DNA from: an uncultured Alphaproteobacteria bacterium | Lineage (GTDB): Bacteria; Pseudomonadota; Alphaproteobacteria; UBA8366; JADFVY01 | Assembly: GCA_947259795.1 (NCBI GenBank) | Contig: CAMYNJ010000073.1 | Span: forward strand, 1 to 33,743 | DNA length: 33,743 bases | Direction of reading: 5' to 3' | Shown here: positions 10,086 through 19,245 of the stretch, in pieces | Layout: each line of letters starts with the position of its first letter | Position numbering within the stretch: position 1 is the first letter of the stretch | Position numbers and translations under genes: made by a program | The notes under the pieces: model-generated | Told to the model about the DNA's origin: nothing | The model's input: the letters and a program-made list of their open reading frames with translations, nothing else | Databases searched by the model: none

Positions 10086-11612
10086 ATGGAGCATAATTCA
10101 AGCGGTAGCCTCACCCGGGCCGCCATGGCTACGGGACAGAGGACATTGAACAAGGGATGGCGGCGCATTTCCGCGATTCCCCTTCGCGCTTGGCTATCCT
10201 ACCTGCTTGCCCGGCGCTGGCTTTTCGTTGCCGCAGCGGTCGGCGTGATCCTGCTGCAGCTTCCTACCCCGGCCGGCCTCACCCATGAGGGCCATATCGT
10301 ACTCGTCATGTCGGTTGTGGCGACCATCCTGTTCGTGACCGAACCCATCCCGCTGCCGACGGTGGCACTGCTGATCATCGTCGGCGAGGTGTTGCTGATC
10401 GGGCTCGACTCGTCCGACGTGGCGCGCAGCCTGATGAGCGATTCGGTGCTGTTCATCATGGGTTCGCTGATGATCGCGGTGGCCGTGGTGAGGCAGAAGC
10501 TGGACCGGCGGCTGGCTTTCCTTATCATCCGCTTTACCGGAACCAAGACGGCGAATGTCTGCATGGGCATATCGCTGGTGTCGGGGGTGCTGGCCTCCTT
10601 TATCGGCGAACATACCGTGGCCGCGATGATGCTGCCGGTCGGAGTCACCCTGATCCGCCTGACGTCCGAGGATTCGCGCCAGGTGCGCAGCCTGGCGGCA
10701 GTATTGCTGTTTTCCATCAGCTACGGCGCCTCGATCGCAGGCGTCGGCACGCCTTCCGGCGGTGCACGCAACGCCATCATGATCGGCTACTGGCGCGAAT
10801 TCTTCTACGATCCGGCGAACCCAGAAACCTGGAAATACGCCATCGACTATTTGCGCTGGATGGTCTTCGCCTATCCGTTGTTCCTGATCCAGGTGCCGTT
10901 CGTCACCGCCGTCCTGTTCTATACCTTCAAGCCGAAACAGAAGAATATCGCCCGCGCCGTCGTGCGCCTGCGCGCGCAGCTGGCCGACCAGGGCCCGATG
11001 AAGATTTCCGACTGGACCACGATCCTTATTTTCTTCGCGATCCTGCTGAGCTGGATTTTTCTTTCCGACGGCATCGGGCTTGGCACGGTGGCGATTTTCG
11101 GCGCCGCGGCCTTCCTGATCTTCGGCCTGGTCGAGTGGGACGAAATCAACAACGGCGTCAACTGGGGCGTCGTCCTGCTTTACGCCGCGGTGATCTCGCT
11201 GGGCGTGGAGATGAAGGATACCGGCGCGGCCCTGTGGGTGGCCGAGAACTTCCTCGCCCTTCTCAAACCCCTAGGCGGCGACAGTGGCCTTGGCCTGTGG
11301 GCGGCGGTCATAGCGCTGACGACGACGGTCACCAACACCATGTCGAACGGCGCCGCCGTAGCGGTGCTGGGGCCGATCGTCCTCAATCTGGCGGTGGCAG
11401 CCGGCGAGGATCCGCTGATTCTCGGATTCCTTACGGCCGTGGCCTCCGCTTTCGCTTATTTGACGGTTGTCGGCACGCCGGCCTGTACAATCGTCTATTC
11501 GTCCGGTTATCTGCGCACGACAGATTTCTTGAAAGCAGGCTGGAAAATGGTGATCGTTTCGACCATTCTTTCTCTGATTGCGGCATCGGCTTACTGGCCG
11601 CTGGTCGTATAA
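10086..11612 (+). CDS. SLC13/DASS-family (divalent anion:Na+ symporter-like) permease
   Basis: 508 aa polytopic protein; VTEPIPLPTVALLIIVGEVLL, SYGASIAGVGTPSGGARNAIMIGYW, NTMSNGAAVAVLGPIVLNLA, VVGTPACTIVYSSGYL. Confidence 0.85.
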   Translation: MEHNSSGSLTRAAMATGQRTLNKGWRRISAIPLRAWLSYLLARRWLFVAAAVGVILLQLPTPAGLTHEGHIVLVMSVVATILFVTEPIPLPTVALLIIVGEVLLIGLDSSDVARSLMSDSVLFIMGSLMIAVAVVRQKLDRRLAFLIIRFTGTKTANVCMGISLVSGVLASFIGEHTVAAMMLPVGVTLIRLTSEDSRQVRSLAAVLLFSISYGASIAGVGTPSGGARNAIMIGYWREFFYDPANPETWKYAIDYLRWMVFAYPLFLIQVPFVTAVLFYTFKPKQKNIARAVVRLRAQLADQGPMKISDWTTILIFFAILLSWIFLSDGIGLGTVAIFGAAAFLIFGLVEWDEINNGVNWGVVLLYAAVISLGVEMKDTGAALWVAENFLALLKPLGGDSGLGLWAAVIALTTTVTNTMSNGAAVAVLGPIVLNLAVAAGEDPLILGFLTAVASAFAYLTVVGTPACTIVYSSGYLRTTDFLKAGWKMVIVSTILSLIAASAYWPLVV

Positions 11613-11633
11613 GCGCTGGGGGGCGCCCTGGGA

Positions 11634-12578
11634 ATGGAACGTGCCGACGAAAAACGATTCCGGATACTGGTCTGTATCGACGGTTCCGAGGAGTCCTATC
11701 GGGGCCTGCGTTATGCCGCGCGCCTGGGCGGTGGCGTCGACGCCGATATCTGCCTGCTTTATGTGCGGCCGGTCGACCAGGGATTGCGGTCGGGCGGCCT
11801 GCAGGCACGGGTCGTGCGCGAAAACCTTCTGGAATGGGGCCTGGAGCTTCCCGGCACCAAGCATCTGATGAAGGGCAAGGAAATCCTGACCGAGCTTGGC
11901 CTGATGAGCGATGAATGGGGCCAGAAAATGATCCATGTCGACAAGCTTGGCGACCCGCTTGGCGACAATTCCATCGAATACAGCAGCGAGGGCGGCAAGA
12001 AGGTGACCCTCAAACTTGAAGTGGCGCCGGACATTGTCGGCGGCATTCTGGAGGAATGCGAGGGGGGCAATTACGACCTGCTGATCATAGGCGCCTCCGA
12101 ACGCTGGAACTCCCGCTCCTACAAGACCTTTTGGGATCCTGCGGTCGCGCAAAAGGTGGTGACGCGCGCGCACTGTTCCGTGATCGTCGCGCGCGAGCTT
12201 GAATCCGGCCACGGCCACCTGATCTGCACCGACGGCACCGAAAACGCCATCGACGTCGCCCGCAAGGACGCTATCCTTGCGGCCCGCTGCAACTGCCCGA
12301 TTTCGCTCATCACGGTGGTTCCCGAAGATGTGGGAGAAACCGAGGCGGCGGACATCCTGTCGCGGACCAAATCCGCGATCGAGGAAGAGGGGCTGGAGGT
12401 CGTCGAAAGCCTGCTCAGGACCGGCGACCCCGTCGAGGGCATCGCGAAAGCGGGCGCCGACTATTCCGTGATCGTCATCGGCCGGTCGAAAAAGCGGCGC
12501 AGATGGTGGCTGTTCGAAACCGATATCTCGGACCAGATCCTGGAACGCGCCAGCAATTCGGTGATGATCGTCCGCTGA
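11634..12578 (+). CDS. tandem-domain universal stress protein (UspA family)
   Basis: 314 aa; FRILVCIDGSEESYRGLRYAARLG and second half DLLIIGASERW... / SVIVIGRSKK...; two Usp-like repeats; 21 nt after the SLC13 permease. Confidence 0.82.
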   Translation: MERADEKRFRILVCIDGSEESYRGLRYAARLGGGVDADICLLYVRPVDQGLRSGGLQARVVRENLLEWGLELPGTKHLMKGKEILTELGLMSDEWGQKMIHVDKLGDPLGDNSIEYSSEGGKKVTLKLEVAPDIVGGILEECEGGNYDLLIIGASERWNSRSYKTFWDPAVAQKVVTRAHCSVIVARELESGHGHLICTDGTENAIDVARKDAILAARCNCPISLITVVPEDVGETEAADILSRTKSAIEEEGLEVVESLLRTGDPVEGIAKAGADYSVIVIGRSKKRRRWWLFETDISDQILERASNSVMIVR

Positions 12579-12646
12579 TCCGGTTGCGGTCTGCGCAATA
12601 TCCGTTAAATCCGCTCTGGCCGCTTCCACGTAAGTGGATAACGCCG

Positions 12647-13456
12647 TTAATCCGGCAAGGGCATCGTATAGAGCTTTCCAAATTCAGGCTGCGCGTCGTC
12701 GATGCCGGCGAGCCGCAGGCAGTGCCAGGCCATGGCGTGGTTGCTGGATGTTACGGGCTTGCCGATTTCCTCCTCCAGTTGCCCGGCGAGGGCGCCAAGG
12801 CGGATGCCGGTGCAGGACACGAATACGGCGTCTATGCCGTCCACCGCACCCAGTTCGGCGGCGGCGGATCGGATCGACTTCTGGTCGATGCGGGCTGCAA
12901 CATTGTCGTCTTCCTCGTTGAACGACCCGAAGACCGGGACATTGTATCCGGCGCCTTCAATATAGCCGCGGACCCGCTGGTTCACATCGTCGCGGTAGGG
13001 CGTCAGGACCGCGATATTGCGGGCGCCGAACGCGTCGAAGGCAGCAAAGGCCGCGGTGATCGGCGTGGTGCAGGCCACACCCGGGCGCACTTCGTGGATG
13101 CGATCGAAGACGGCCTGTTCGCCCAGTACGATGCTGGCCGAGGTGCAGCCATAGGCCATAACATCCAGCCCAATGCCGGGCAGGATCAGTTCGGCCGTGG
13201 GTGCGATGCGCGATTCCATGTCGGCCAGGGTTTCCGGGGTGATTTGCGCATCGTTGCGGATTCTCGCCGCGTAGAACGCCACGCCAGGCAGCGCCAGCAA
13301 TTGCCGGAACTCATGCTCGATGGTGTGATCGCTGGCCAGCACGATGACGCCGATCGCCGCGCGCCCGGCGACGCCGCCATCGGTCTTGAAGGCTATGTGG
13401 GTGCGATTGACAAAACCGGCTTTCGCGCCGGTGCTTGTGCTCGCGGCTTCAGCCAT
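12647..13456 (-). CDS. Asp/Glu racemase-superfamily protein (maleate isomerase / EutA-like)
   Basis: 269 aa; paired catalytic cysteines in LDVMAYGCTSASIVLG and VFVSCTGIRLG; IAVLTPYRDDVNQRV. Confidence 0.82.
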   Translation of the reverse strand: MAEAASTSTGAKAGFVNRTHIAFKTDGGVAGRAAIGVIVLASDHTIEHEFRQLLALPGVAFYAARIRNDAQITPETLADMESRIAPTAELILPGIGLDVMAYGCTSASIVLGEQAVFDRIHEVRPGVACTTPITAAFAAFDAFGARNIAVLTPYRDDVNQRVRGYIEGAGYNVPVFGSFNEEDDNVAARIDQKSIRSAAAELGAVDGIDAVFVSCTGIRLGALAGQLEEEIGKPVTSSNHAMAWHCLRLAGIDDAQPEFGKLYTMPLPD

Positions 13457-13545
13457 GGTCGATTCCTTTCCTCAACGTAGTGTCTGCCGTCCCGCTGCCG
13501 CCGGGCTGCCGTCCGGCCCGCAACACACAGTATTTTCGCGGGGTG

Positions 13546-13899
13546 CTACAAGGCGGCGACGACCTGGATTTCGACCGTGTAGTCGGGCGACGCCAGCCTT
13601 GCCGATTCGACACAGGCGCGGCAAGGCGTATCGCCGGGGGTCACCCAGGCGTCCCATACAGTGTTCATTTCGTTGTAGTCGCGCATGTCGGACAGCCAGA
13701 TGGTGGCCGTGATCAGCCCGGATTTGTCAGCCCCAGCCTCGCCGAGCAGCGCGTCGATCCGGTCCAGGATGTTTTTCGTCTGATCCGTGACCGAACCGCC
13801 CGGCGCGTCCAGCGCGACCTGCCCGGCCAGATAGACCGTATCGCCATGGATAACGGCCTGGCTCATGCGCGGTCCAACCTGAATTCTCATCGGCGCCAT
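13546..13899 (-). CDS. RidA family protein (enamine/imine deaminase-like)
   Basis: MAPMRIQVGPRMSQAVIHGDTVYLAGQVALD..GSVTDQTKNILDRIDALL...ATIWLSDMRDYNEMNTVWDAW...RACVESARLASPDYTVEIQVVA. Confidence 0.9.
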   Translation of the reverse strand: MAPMRIQVGPRMSQAVIHGDTVYLAGQVALDAPGGSVTDQTKNILDRIDALLGEAGADKSGLITATIWLSDMRDYNEMNTVWDAWVTPGDTPCRACVESARLASPDYTVEIQVVAAL

Positions 13900-14235
13900 G
13901 CGAAATCCTCCCTGAAATATGTCGCTACACTGTAATCCCAAGGGTCGTTATTCGCGATCCTTGGCGTAGAGCGATGTCTTGAAGATGCCGTGTTTCCCGA
14001 CCTCTCGCCACTCCAAAATGAATCCGTCCGCCGGACTCCGGACCTCTTGCAAGATTTGCAGACAATTCGGCCAGACCAGTCCATTGAAGTTTTTTATTGA
14101 TTTAAAGATTCGTGCAGCGCATTTTAATGAAAAATAAACCTTATTTGGGAAAACTCCTCTTTTTGTTGGTGGTTCGCTAATAATGCCCGCAGCCTCTATT
14201 CAAGAAGGGTTGGGAGACGAGCGAGTCTGTAGGTC

Positions 14236-15828
14236 ATGCCCTTTGTCGTCGTCATAGACGATCGCCCGGCGAAACGGCGCCAATATCTCGAGTTGGCGGC
14301 CTCGATCGAGGCGGACGTGAATATCGAAGGCTTCGCCAACCCGCAGGCCGCCATAGAGGCGTCCGCGGACATACCGCCTGATCTTGTCGTTATCGGACGG
14401 ACGCCGCCGGCGCTGAACGGCATTCGCGCCATCCGTCGCTTCCGCCGCATACCGGAATGCGGAGACGTCCCGGTAATCGTCCTGGTGGAGCCCGAAGATC
14501 GGCGCCAGCGGTTCCAGGCCCTGGAGGCCGGCGCCTCGGATGTCCTCGCAGATCCGGTTGACCAGGGCGAATTTCATTTGCGTGCGCGCAACCTTCTTGC
14601 CGCCTGGGTCCGCGTCAAGAAAATCCAGATGCGCGCCGACCTGCTGGAACGCAGCCTGGCTGCCAAGGAACGCCGCTATCGCCGCGATTTGCAGGCAACG
14701 CGGAACAGCCTTCGGGGCATCGTCGATACGGTCCCGGCGATGGTTTCGGTATCGGACCGCGACGGCAACTACGTGTTCGTCAATCAATATATGGCCTCGT
14801 TCTATGACAAGGGCCCTGAGGAGACGATGGGCATGCCGATTGTCGAAGTTCTGGGGAAGAGCCAGGGCGAGCGCGAAATCGCCGCCAACCGGGAGGTCTT
14901 CAGTGGCGCGGGCACGCTGTCCGGATATGAAGAGGACATCACCGACCTGCACGGGATGGCGCGGACCTTCCTGTCCACCAAATCGGCGCTGCGGGATGAC
15001 GCGAACCGCATCGTCAATATCATCACCGTTTCACAGGACATCACTTTTCGCAAATGGGTCGAGGCGGAATTGCGCGAGGCGAAAAATGCCGCGGAGGCGG
15101 CCAGCAAGGTCAAAACGGAATTCCTGGCTAATGTCAGCCACGAACTGCGCACGCCGCTCAACGCGATCATCGGTTTCTCGGAGGGCATGAGCGGCGATCT
15201 TTTCGGCGAACCCAGCCTGGACCGCTATCGCGACTATGCCGGCCATATTTCGGAAAGCGCACGGCACCTCAAGGCAATCATCGACGATATACTGGATATC
15301 GCCAGTATCGAAGCTGGCGGACTTGACGTGCTGGAAGGCGAGACGGATGCCGCCTCGGTGGTGATGCATACGGTCGCGTCACTGAAGGACTTGGCCGCCC
15401 AGGCCCGGGTGACGGTCCATGTCGAACGCAGCGGCTCTCTGCTGCCGGTCAAGACCGACGAAGAGCGTTTCGGCCAGATTCTCAAGAATCTGATGTCCAA
15501 TGCCGTCAAGTTCAGTCCAGAGGGCGGCAAGGTCCGTGTCGAGATCGGCGAGTCGCCGGATGGCGGCGTCTGCATCAAGGTTCAGGACAGCGGCGCCGGA
15601 ATCGCCACCGAGGATCTGCCGCTTGCGACGGACCGGTTCGGCCAACTCGTCGGCGATCCGATGAGCGATCCGATCGGCGGCATGGGGCTGGGCCTGCCAT
15701 TGTCGATCGGCCTTGCCGAGTTGCTTGGCGCGAGTGTCGAAATCGACAGTCAAAAAGGTAAGGGCACGACGGTCAGCCTGATCTTCCCGCCGGAACAACT
15801 GGCGCGCCGCAGCCGCATGACTGGATAA
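14236..15828 (+). CDS. sensor histidine kinase with degenerate N-terminal receiver domain and PAS domain
   Basis: 530 aa; receiver-like N-terminus VVVIDDRP...PDLVVIGRTPPALNG; PAS VPAMVSVSDRDGNYVFVNQYMA; His[24 protein letters not shown]; HATPase NLMSNAVKFSPEGG, VQDSGAGI, GMGLGLPLS. Confidence 0.9.
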   Translation: MPFVVVIDDRPAKRRQYLELAASIEADVNIEGFANPQAAIEASADIPPDLVVIGRTPPALNGIRAIRRFRRIPECGDVPVIVLVEPEDRRQRFQALEAGASDVLADPVDQGEFHLRARNLLAAWVRVKKIQMRADLLERSLAAKERRYRRDLQATRNSLRGIVDTVPAMVSVSDRDGNYVFVNQYMASFYDKGPEETMGMPIVEVLGKSQGEREIAANREVFSGAGTLSGYEEDITDLHGMARTFLSTKSALRDDANRIVNIITVSQDITFRKWVEAELREAKNAAEAASKVKTEFLANVSHELRTPLNAIIGFSEGMSGDLFGEPSLDRYRDYAGHISESARHLKAIIDDILDIASIEAGGLDVLEGETDAASVVMHTVASLKDLAAQARVTVHVERSGSLLPVKTDEERFGQILKNLMSNAVKFSPEGGKVRVEIGESPDGGVCIKVQDSGAGIATEDLPLATDRFGQLVGDPMSDPIGGMGLGLPLSIGLAELLGASVEIDSQKGKGTTVSLIFPPEQLARRSRMTG

Positions 15829-15840
15829 GGCTGCAGGCGG

Positions 15841-15863
15841 AATAAAATCCGGTTGAACCGGAT
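15841..15863 (-). terminator. Rho-independent terminator candidate for the MscS gene
   Basis: Perfect dyad ATCCGGTT-G-AACCGGAT (15847..15863), followed on the minus strand by TTTTATT; 12 nt past the MscS stop, between convergent genes. Confidence 0.6.
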
Positions 15864-15874
15864 CGAATTTCGCC

Positions 15875-18097
15875 CTAACTGTCCCCCTTCAGATCCGCCT
15901 GCGGCGGTGCGCTCGTCGTGCCGGTCTTGCGTGCAGGCGTCTTCTCTCCCTTCGGCCGGTCCGCATTGGCGTCGGATTCCTCGGCGAACCATATGGTCCG
16001 CTGCGGGAACGGTATTTCTATGCCCTCGGCATCGAACCGGCGCTTCAGCAGCCGGTTGAACGCCCGCTTGATCGCCCACTGCATGCCTGGCGCGGTCTTC
16101 ATGCGCACCTTGATCACAACGGCCGAATCGTCGAAGCGGTCGAGGCCCTGCACCTGCAGGTCGTCGAGGATATGGATCTGCTGGTCCGGATCCTGGCGCA
16201 GTTCCCGGCCGACCTCTTCAATGACCTGCGTCACCCGGTCCACGTCCTCCTTGTAGGCCACGCCGATCTCCAACACCGCGTAGGCGAACTCCCGAGTGTA
16301 GTTGATGACCGTGGTGACGTCGCTGAAGGGAATCGTATGGACGGTCCCGGACGGGTCGCGCAGCCGGATGGAGCGGATGGATAGCGCCTCGACGGTGCCG
16401 CCATGGCCCGCCAGCGCTACGTAATCGCCGACGGAAACGGTATCCTCGATCAGGATGAACAGCCCGGTGATGATATCGCGCACCAGGGTTTGCGCCCCGA
16501 AGCCGACCGCCAGGCCGACGACGCCGGCGCCAGCCAGAAGCGGCGCGATGTTGATGCCCAGTTCCGAAAGCACGGTAAGCCCGACCACCACGGTGAGGGC
16601 GACCAGGATCACCTTGCGGATCAGCGGCAGCAATGTACGCGCCCGCTGGCTGTTCGCCGCATCCTTGCTGGCGAGATACCTTTCGACGGCGGCACTCAGC
16701 GCTTCCCAGCCGACAATGGCCATCAGCAGGATGGCGCCGATGCTGGCCAGCCGCGACAACAGGGCGCGGCCCGCCGGCTCGCTTAACCACAGCAGGATAT
16801 CCACGCCCCAGGCTTGCAGCACCGCAAGAACGGCGACCGTTGCGATAATGCCCCGCAAGACCGTTTTGACGATCGGCAGATAACGATTGACCCGGTCCTC
16901 GAGTCCCGGCAACTGCGCCTGCAATTCTGCAGACAGCGAAAACGTCCTGTCGATCAGACGGCTGGCGAAACTGCCGGCGGCGACCCCGAGGAATATGGCC
17001 AATGCGCTAAGCAGGGTAGAGCGCGTGATATAGGCGAACCCGCCCGGCATGCCGATCACCCACACCAGATAGACGATCGCGACATAGAGGATGGCGAGCA
17101 CATGCCAGAGATCGGCCAGCCGCCGCCGCAGCAGCAGCAACCGGGCGTCGTCCTCGCCGCCGATGAACCGGGCGACACCCTGGCGGTTCTGCATGATCAG
17201 CATCACGGAAAGCAGCGCCAGAACCAGCCCGATCAGCTTGAAGAGGAAAAATTGCGCCGGCGCGTCCAGCCCCAGGAATCCGGCGGCCTGGACGGCGAAG
17301 TAGCCGAATACACCCACAACCGACACCCGCTTGATCCAGATATAGAGATACTGCGCGGTCTCGTCGCCCAGACTGACGGGCCGGACCGCCGCGGCCGCGG
17401 GCGCCAGCACCGTGCGGGCGATAGCGTTGATCGCGCCCACGATCGCCACCGCGTAAACCACCGACAGGGTGACCGGCCGGGCAATACCGGCCTCGCCAAA
17501 GAGGCTGACCAGTATGCCGCCAGCGGCAGCGAAGGCGGCCGGCGGAATCAGGATCAGAATCAGCCGGGCCACCAACAGGGGAATCTGCACCAGCAGGCCT
17601 TCGCCCTCGCGCCAGGCGATCGAGGACAGCGGCCTGGCGAGAAGTCTCTTGACGACGCTTTGTGCCACGAATCCCGCCGCGATAACTGCAATCAGCGCCA
17701 GGATTCCCTCTGTCCAGCGGGCAAGAACGGCGGGGTCCGCCAACCCCTCGCGAAGGCCCGCCAAACCATCGGGGATGTTGAGAAGTGCGTCGGCAAGCAC
17801 AGAAAGCTGCTTGCCCAGCGCCTCGCTGTGCGTTGAAAGCTGATCGATCACGATGGCGCCCAGCGTCCGCTGTTCGGATTCCGGCGCCCCTTCCTCACCC
17901 CTCTTGACCTCGATCAGCGTGTTCAGGCGCCTGATGAGTTCCTCGCGCTCGGTGTCGTCCTCTATCGCCGCGACCAGGTCTTCCAGATCCGCCGCGGTGA
18001 CGGTGCCATGTTCCTCGGCCATGGCCCGACCGTCCAGATAGCCACAGGTCAGCACGACGCTACCGGCCACCAACACCAGTTTCAACAATCTGAGCAT
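15875..18097 (-). CDS. large MscS-family mechanosensitive ion channel
   Basis: 740 aa; signal peptide, many TM segments, MscS core PLLAGAGVVGLAVGFGAQTLVRDIITGLFILIEDTVSVGDYVALAGHGGTVEALSIRSIRLRDPSGTVHTIPFSDV. Confidence 0.93.
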   Translation of the reverse strand: MLRLLKLVLVAGSVVLTCGYLDGRAMAEEHGTVTAADLEDLVAAIEDDTEREELIRRLNTLIEVKRGEEGAPESEQRTLGAIVIDQLSTHSEALGKQLSVLADALLNIPDGLAGLREGLADPAVLARWTEGILALIAVIAAGFVAQSVVKRLLARPLSSIAWREGEGLLVQIPLLVARLILILIPPAAFAAAGGILVSLFGEAGIARPVTLSVVYAVAIVGAINAIARTVLAPAAAAVRPVSLGDETAQYLYIWIKRVSVVGVFGYFAVQAAGFLGLDAPAQFFLFKLIGLVLALLSVMLIMQNRQGVARFIGGEDDARLLLLRRRLADLWHVLAILYVAIVYLVWVIGMPGGFAYITRSTLLSALAIFLGVAAGSFASRLIDRTFSLSAELQAQLPGLEDRVNRYLPIVKTVLRGIIATVAVLAVLQAWGVDILLWLSEPAGRALLSRLASIGAILLMAIVGWEALSAAVERYLASKDAANSQRARTLLPLIRKVILVALTVVVGLTVLSELGINIAPLLAGAGVVGLAVGFGAQTLVRDIITGLFILIEDTVSVGDYVALAGHGGTVEALSIRSIRLRDPSGTVHTIPFSDVTTVINYTREFAYAVLEIGVAYKEDVDRVTQVIEEVGRELRQDPDQQIHILDDLQVQGLDRFDDSAVVIKVRMKTAPGMQWAIKRAFNRLLKRRFDAEGIEIPFPQRTIWFAEESDANADRPKGEKTPARKTGTTSAPPQADLKGDS

Positions 18098-18391
18098 GAT
18101 AAATTCCCGTTTGCCCCCGGAACGGATCGCGATTGATCGTCGTCATGATCGATTGCGCAAATCCGCTTTAAATCTTGAAGATAGAGCCGATAAATCCGCG
18201 GGCACTCTAGCGACATGAAGCGGACAAGTCACACCCAATAAGCCGAGCCTATGGCCGTAAAATCAATCGCCCGCGCCCGATCCGGACAACGGCGCAGGGG
18301 CAAGATTTCACATAAGCGGATTTTGCCGATGCCTCTTTCGCGCGGACCGGCTATTATCGGGGCCGATTCGATTCGCCAGCCTGTTGGGGCC

Positions 18392-18868
18392 ATGAAGTCC
18401 AGCCGATCCATATACGCTGTAATTCTTTCCGTTCTCCTGTTGCTTGCCGGGTTTTCCGCCCAGGCGCAGGAAATCACCGGCATCGCCGAGGTGCGGTCGG
18501 GGAATGAAATTGCCCTGAACGGAACCGTCGTCAGGCTTTTCGGTCTCGAAGCGCCGGCCCCGGACGAGCGGTGCGATCTGACCGAAGGGCGATACCGCTG
18601 CGGCATCGTGGCCTGGGCCGAGCTGGTCAAGCTCGCCGACGGGCGCGACCTGTCATGCGATATCGAGTCGCGAACCGGCGACGGACTGCCGGTCGCCACA
18701 TGTTATCTGGGCGAGCGCGATATAAACGAAGCGCTGGTGCGCAGCGGCTGGGCCGAGGCGCGGGCCGATGTCGAGCGCTATCAGGTCGACCAGGCCGAGG
18801 CGCGGCGCGCAAGGCGCGGGCTGTGGGCGGAACGAATCAGGCCGCCCGATCGCAGGCAGGCGCCGTGA
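18392..18868 (+). CDS. thermonuclease (SNase-like) family secreted protein
   Basis: Start MKSSRSIYAVILSVLLLLAGFSAQAQ (signal peptide); EVRSGNEIALNGTVVRLFGLEAPAPDERC...VATCYLGERDINEALVRSGWAEA...YQVDQAEARRARRGLWA. Confidence 0.82.
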   Translation: MKSSRSIYAVILSVLLLLAGFSAQAQEITGIAEVRSGNEIALNGTVVRLFGLEAPAPDERCDLTEGRYRCGIVAWAELVKLADGRDLSCDIESRTGDGLPVATCYLGERDINEALVRSGWAEARADVERYQVDQAEARRARRGLWAERIRPPDRRQAP

Positions 18869-19022
18869 ATTTGCGGACTGGTCATAATCTCGTTTAACCG
18901 ACAGGTTGCAGAACGCGGATATTGCAATCCGCAACCGTCGGATTCGCATCCTGCAATGGGAGTTCCAACCCATGACAAGGGGCCTGGTGGTTGGCCGCGC
19001 CGGAAACCCCCGATAATTCAAC

Positions 19023-19094
19023 AAAGAAAAGGCCCCGGCGTCGGATTTCATCAATCAAGCGCCGGGGCCAAGTTGGCATAAGGAAGGGTTGCAC
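19023..19094 (-). ncRNA. putative sigma-54-dependent small RNA, copy 1 (~72 nt)
   Basis: Predicted transcript GTGCAACCCTTCCTTATGCCAACTTGGCCCCGGCGCTTGATTGATGAAATCCGACGCCGGGGCCTTTTCTTT; -24/-12 element correctly placed upstream, 10-bp terminator stem (19031..19040 / 19060..19069) with U-tract; 5' block identical to copy 2. Confidence 0.75.
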
Positions 19095-19104
19095 CATTAA
19101 ATTA

Positions 19105-19120
19105 AGCAATTAGCGTGCCA
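19105..19120 (-). promoter_or_regulatory. sigma-54 (-24/-12) promoter, copy 1
   Basis: Minus-strand TGGCACG-CTAA-TTGCT: full match to TGGCACG-N4-TTGCW; predicted +1 near 19094. Confidence 0.8.
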
Positions 19121-19177
19121 ACATGATCTTGACAGCCAATGCGTGTACTAAGGCGTCTTCCTCCATCTCGGGGTCAG

Positions 19178-19235
19178 AAAAAAGGCCCCGATGCACAAGG
19201 CGTCGGGGCCAAAGTTGGCATAAGGAAGGGTTGCA
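19178..19235 (-). ncRNA. putative sigma-54-dependent small RNA, copy 2 (~58 nt)
   Basis: Predicted transcript TGCAACCCTTCCTTATGCCAACTTTGGCCCCGACGCCTTGTGCATCGGGGCCTTTTTT; 8-bp terminator stem GGCCCCGA/TCGGGGCC plus six U. Confidence 0.75.
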
Positions 19236-19245
19236 ATTTCATATA

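Noticed and set aside
12595-12646. CCAC-GTAA-GTGG dyad between the Usp and racemase genes
   Set aside because: Only a 4-bp stem; insufficient to call a terminator.
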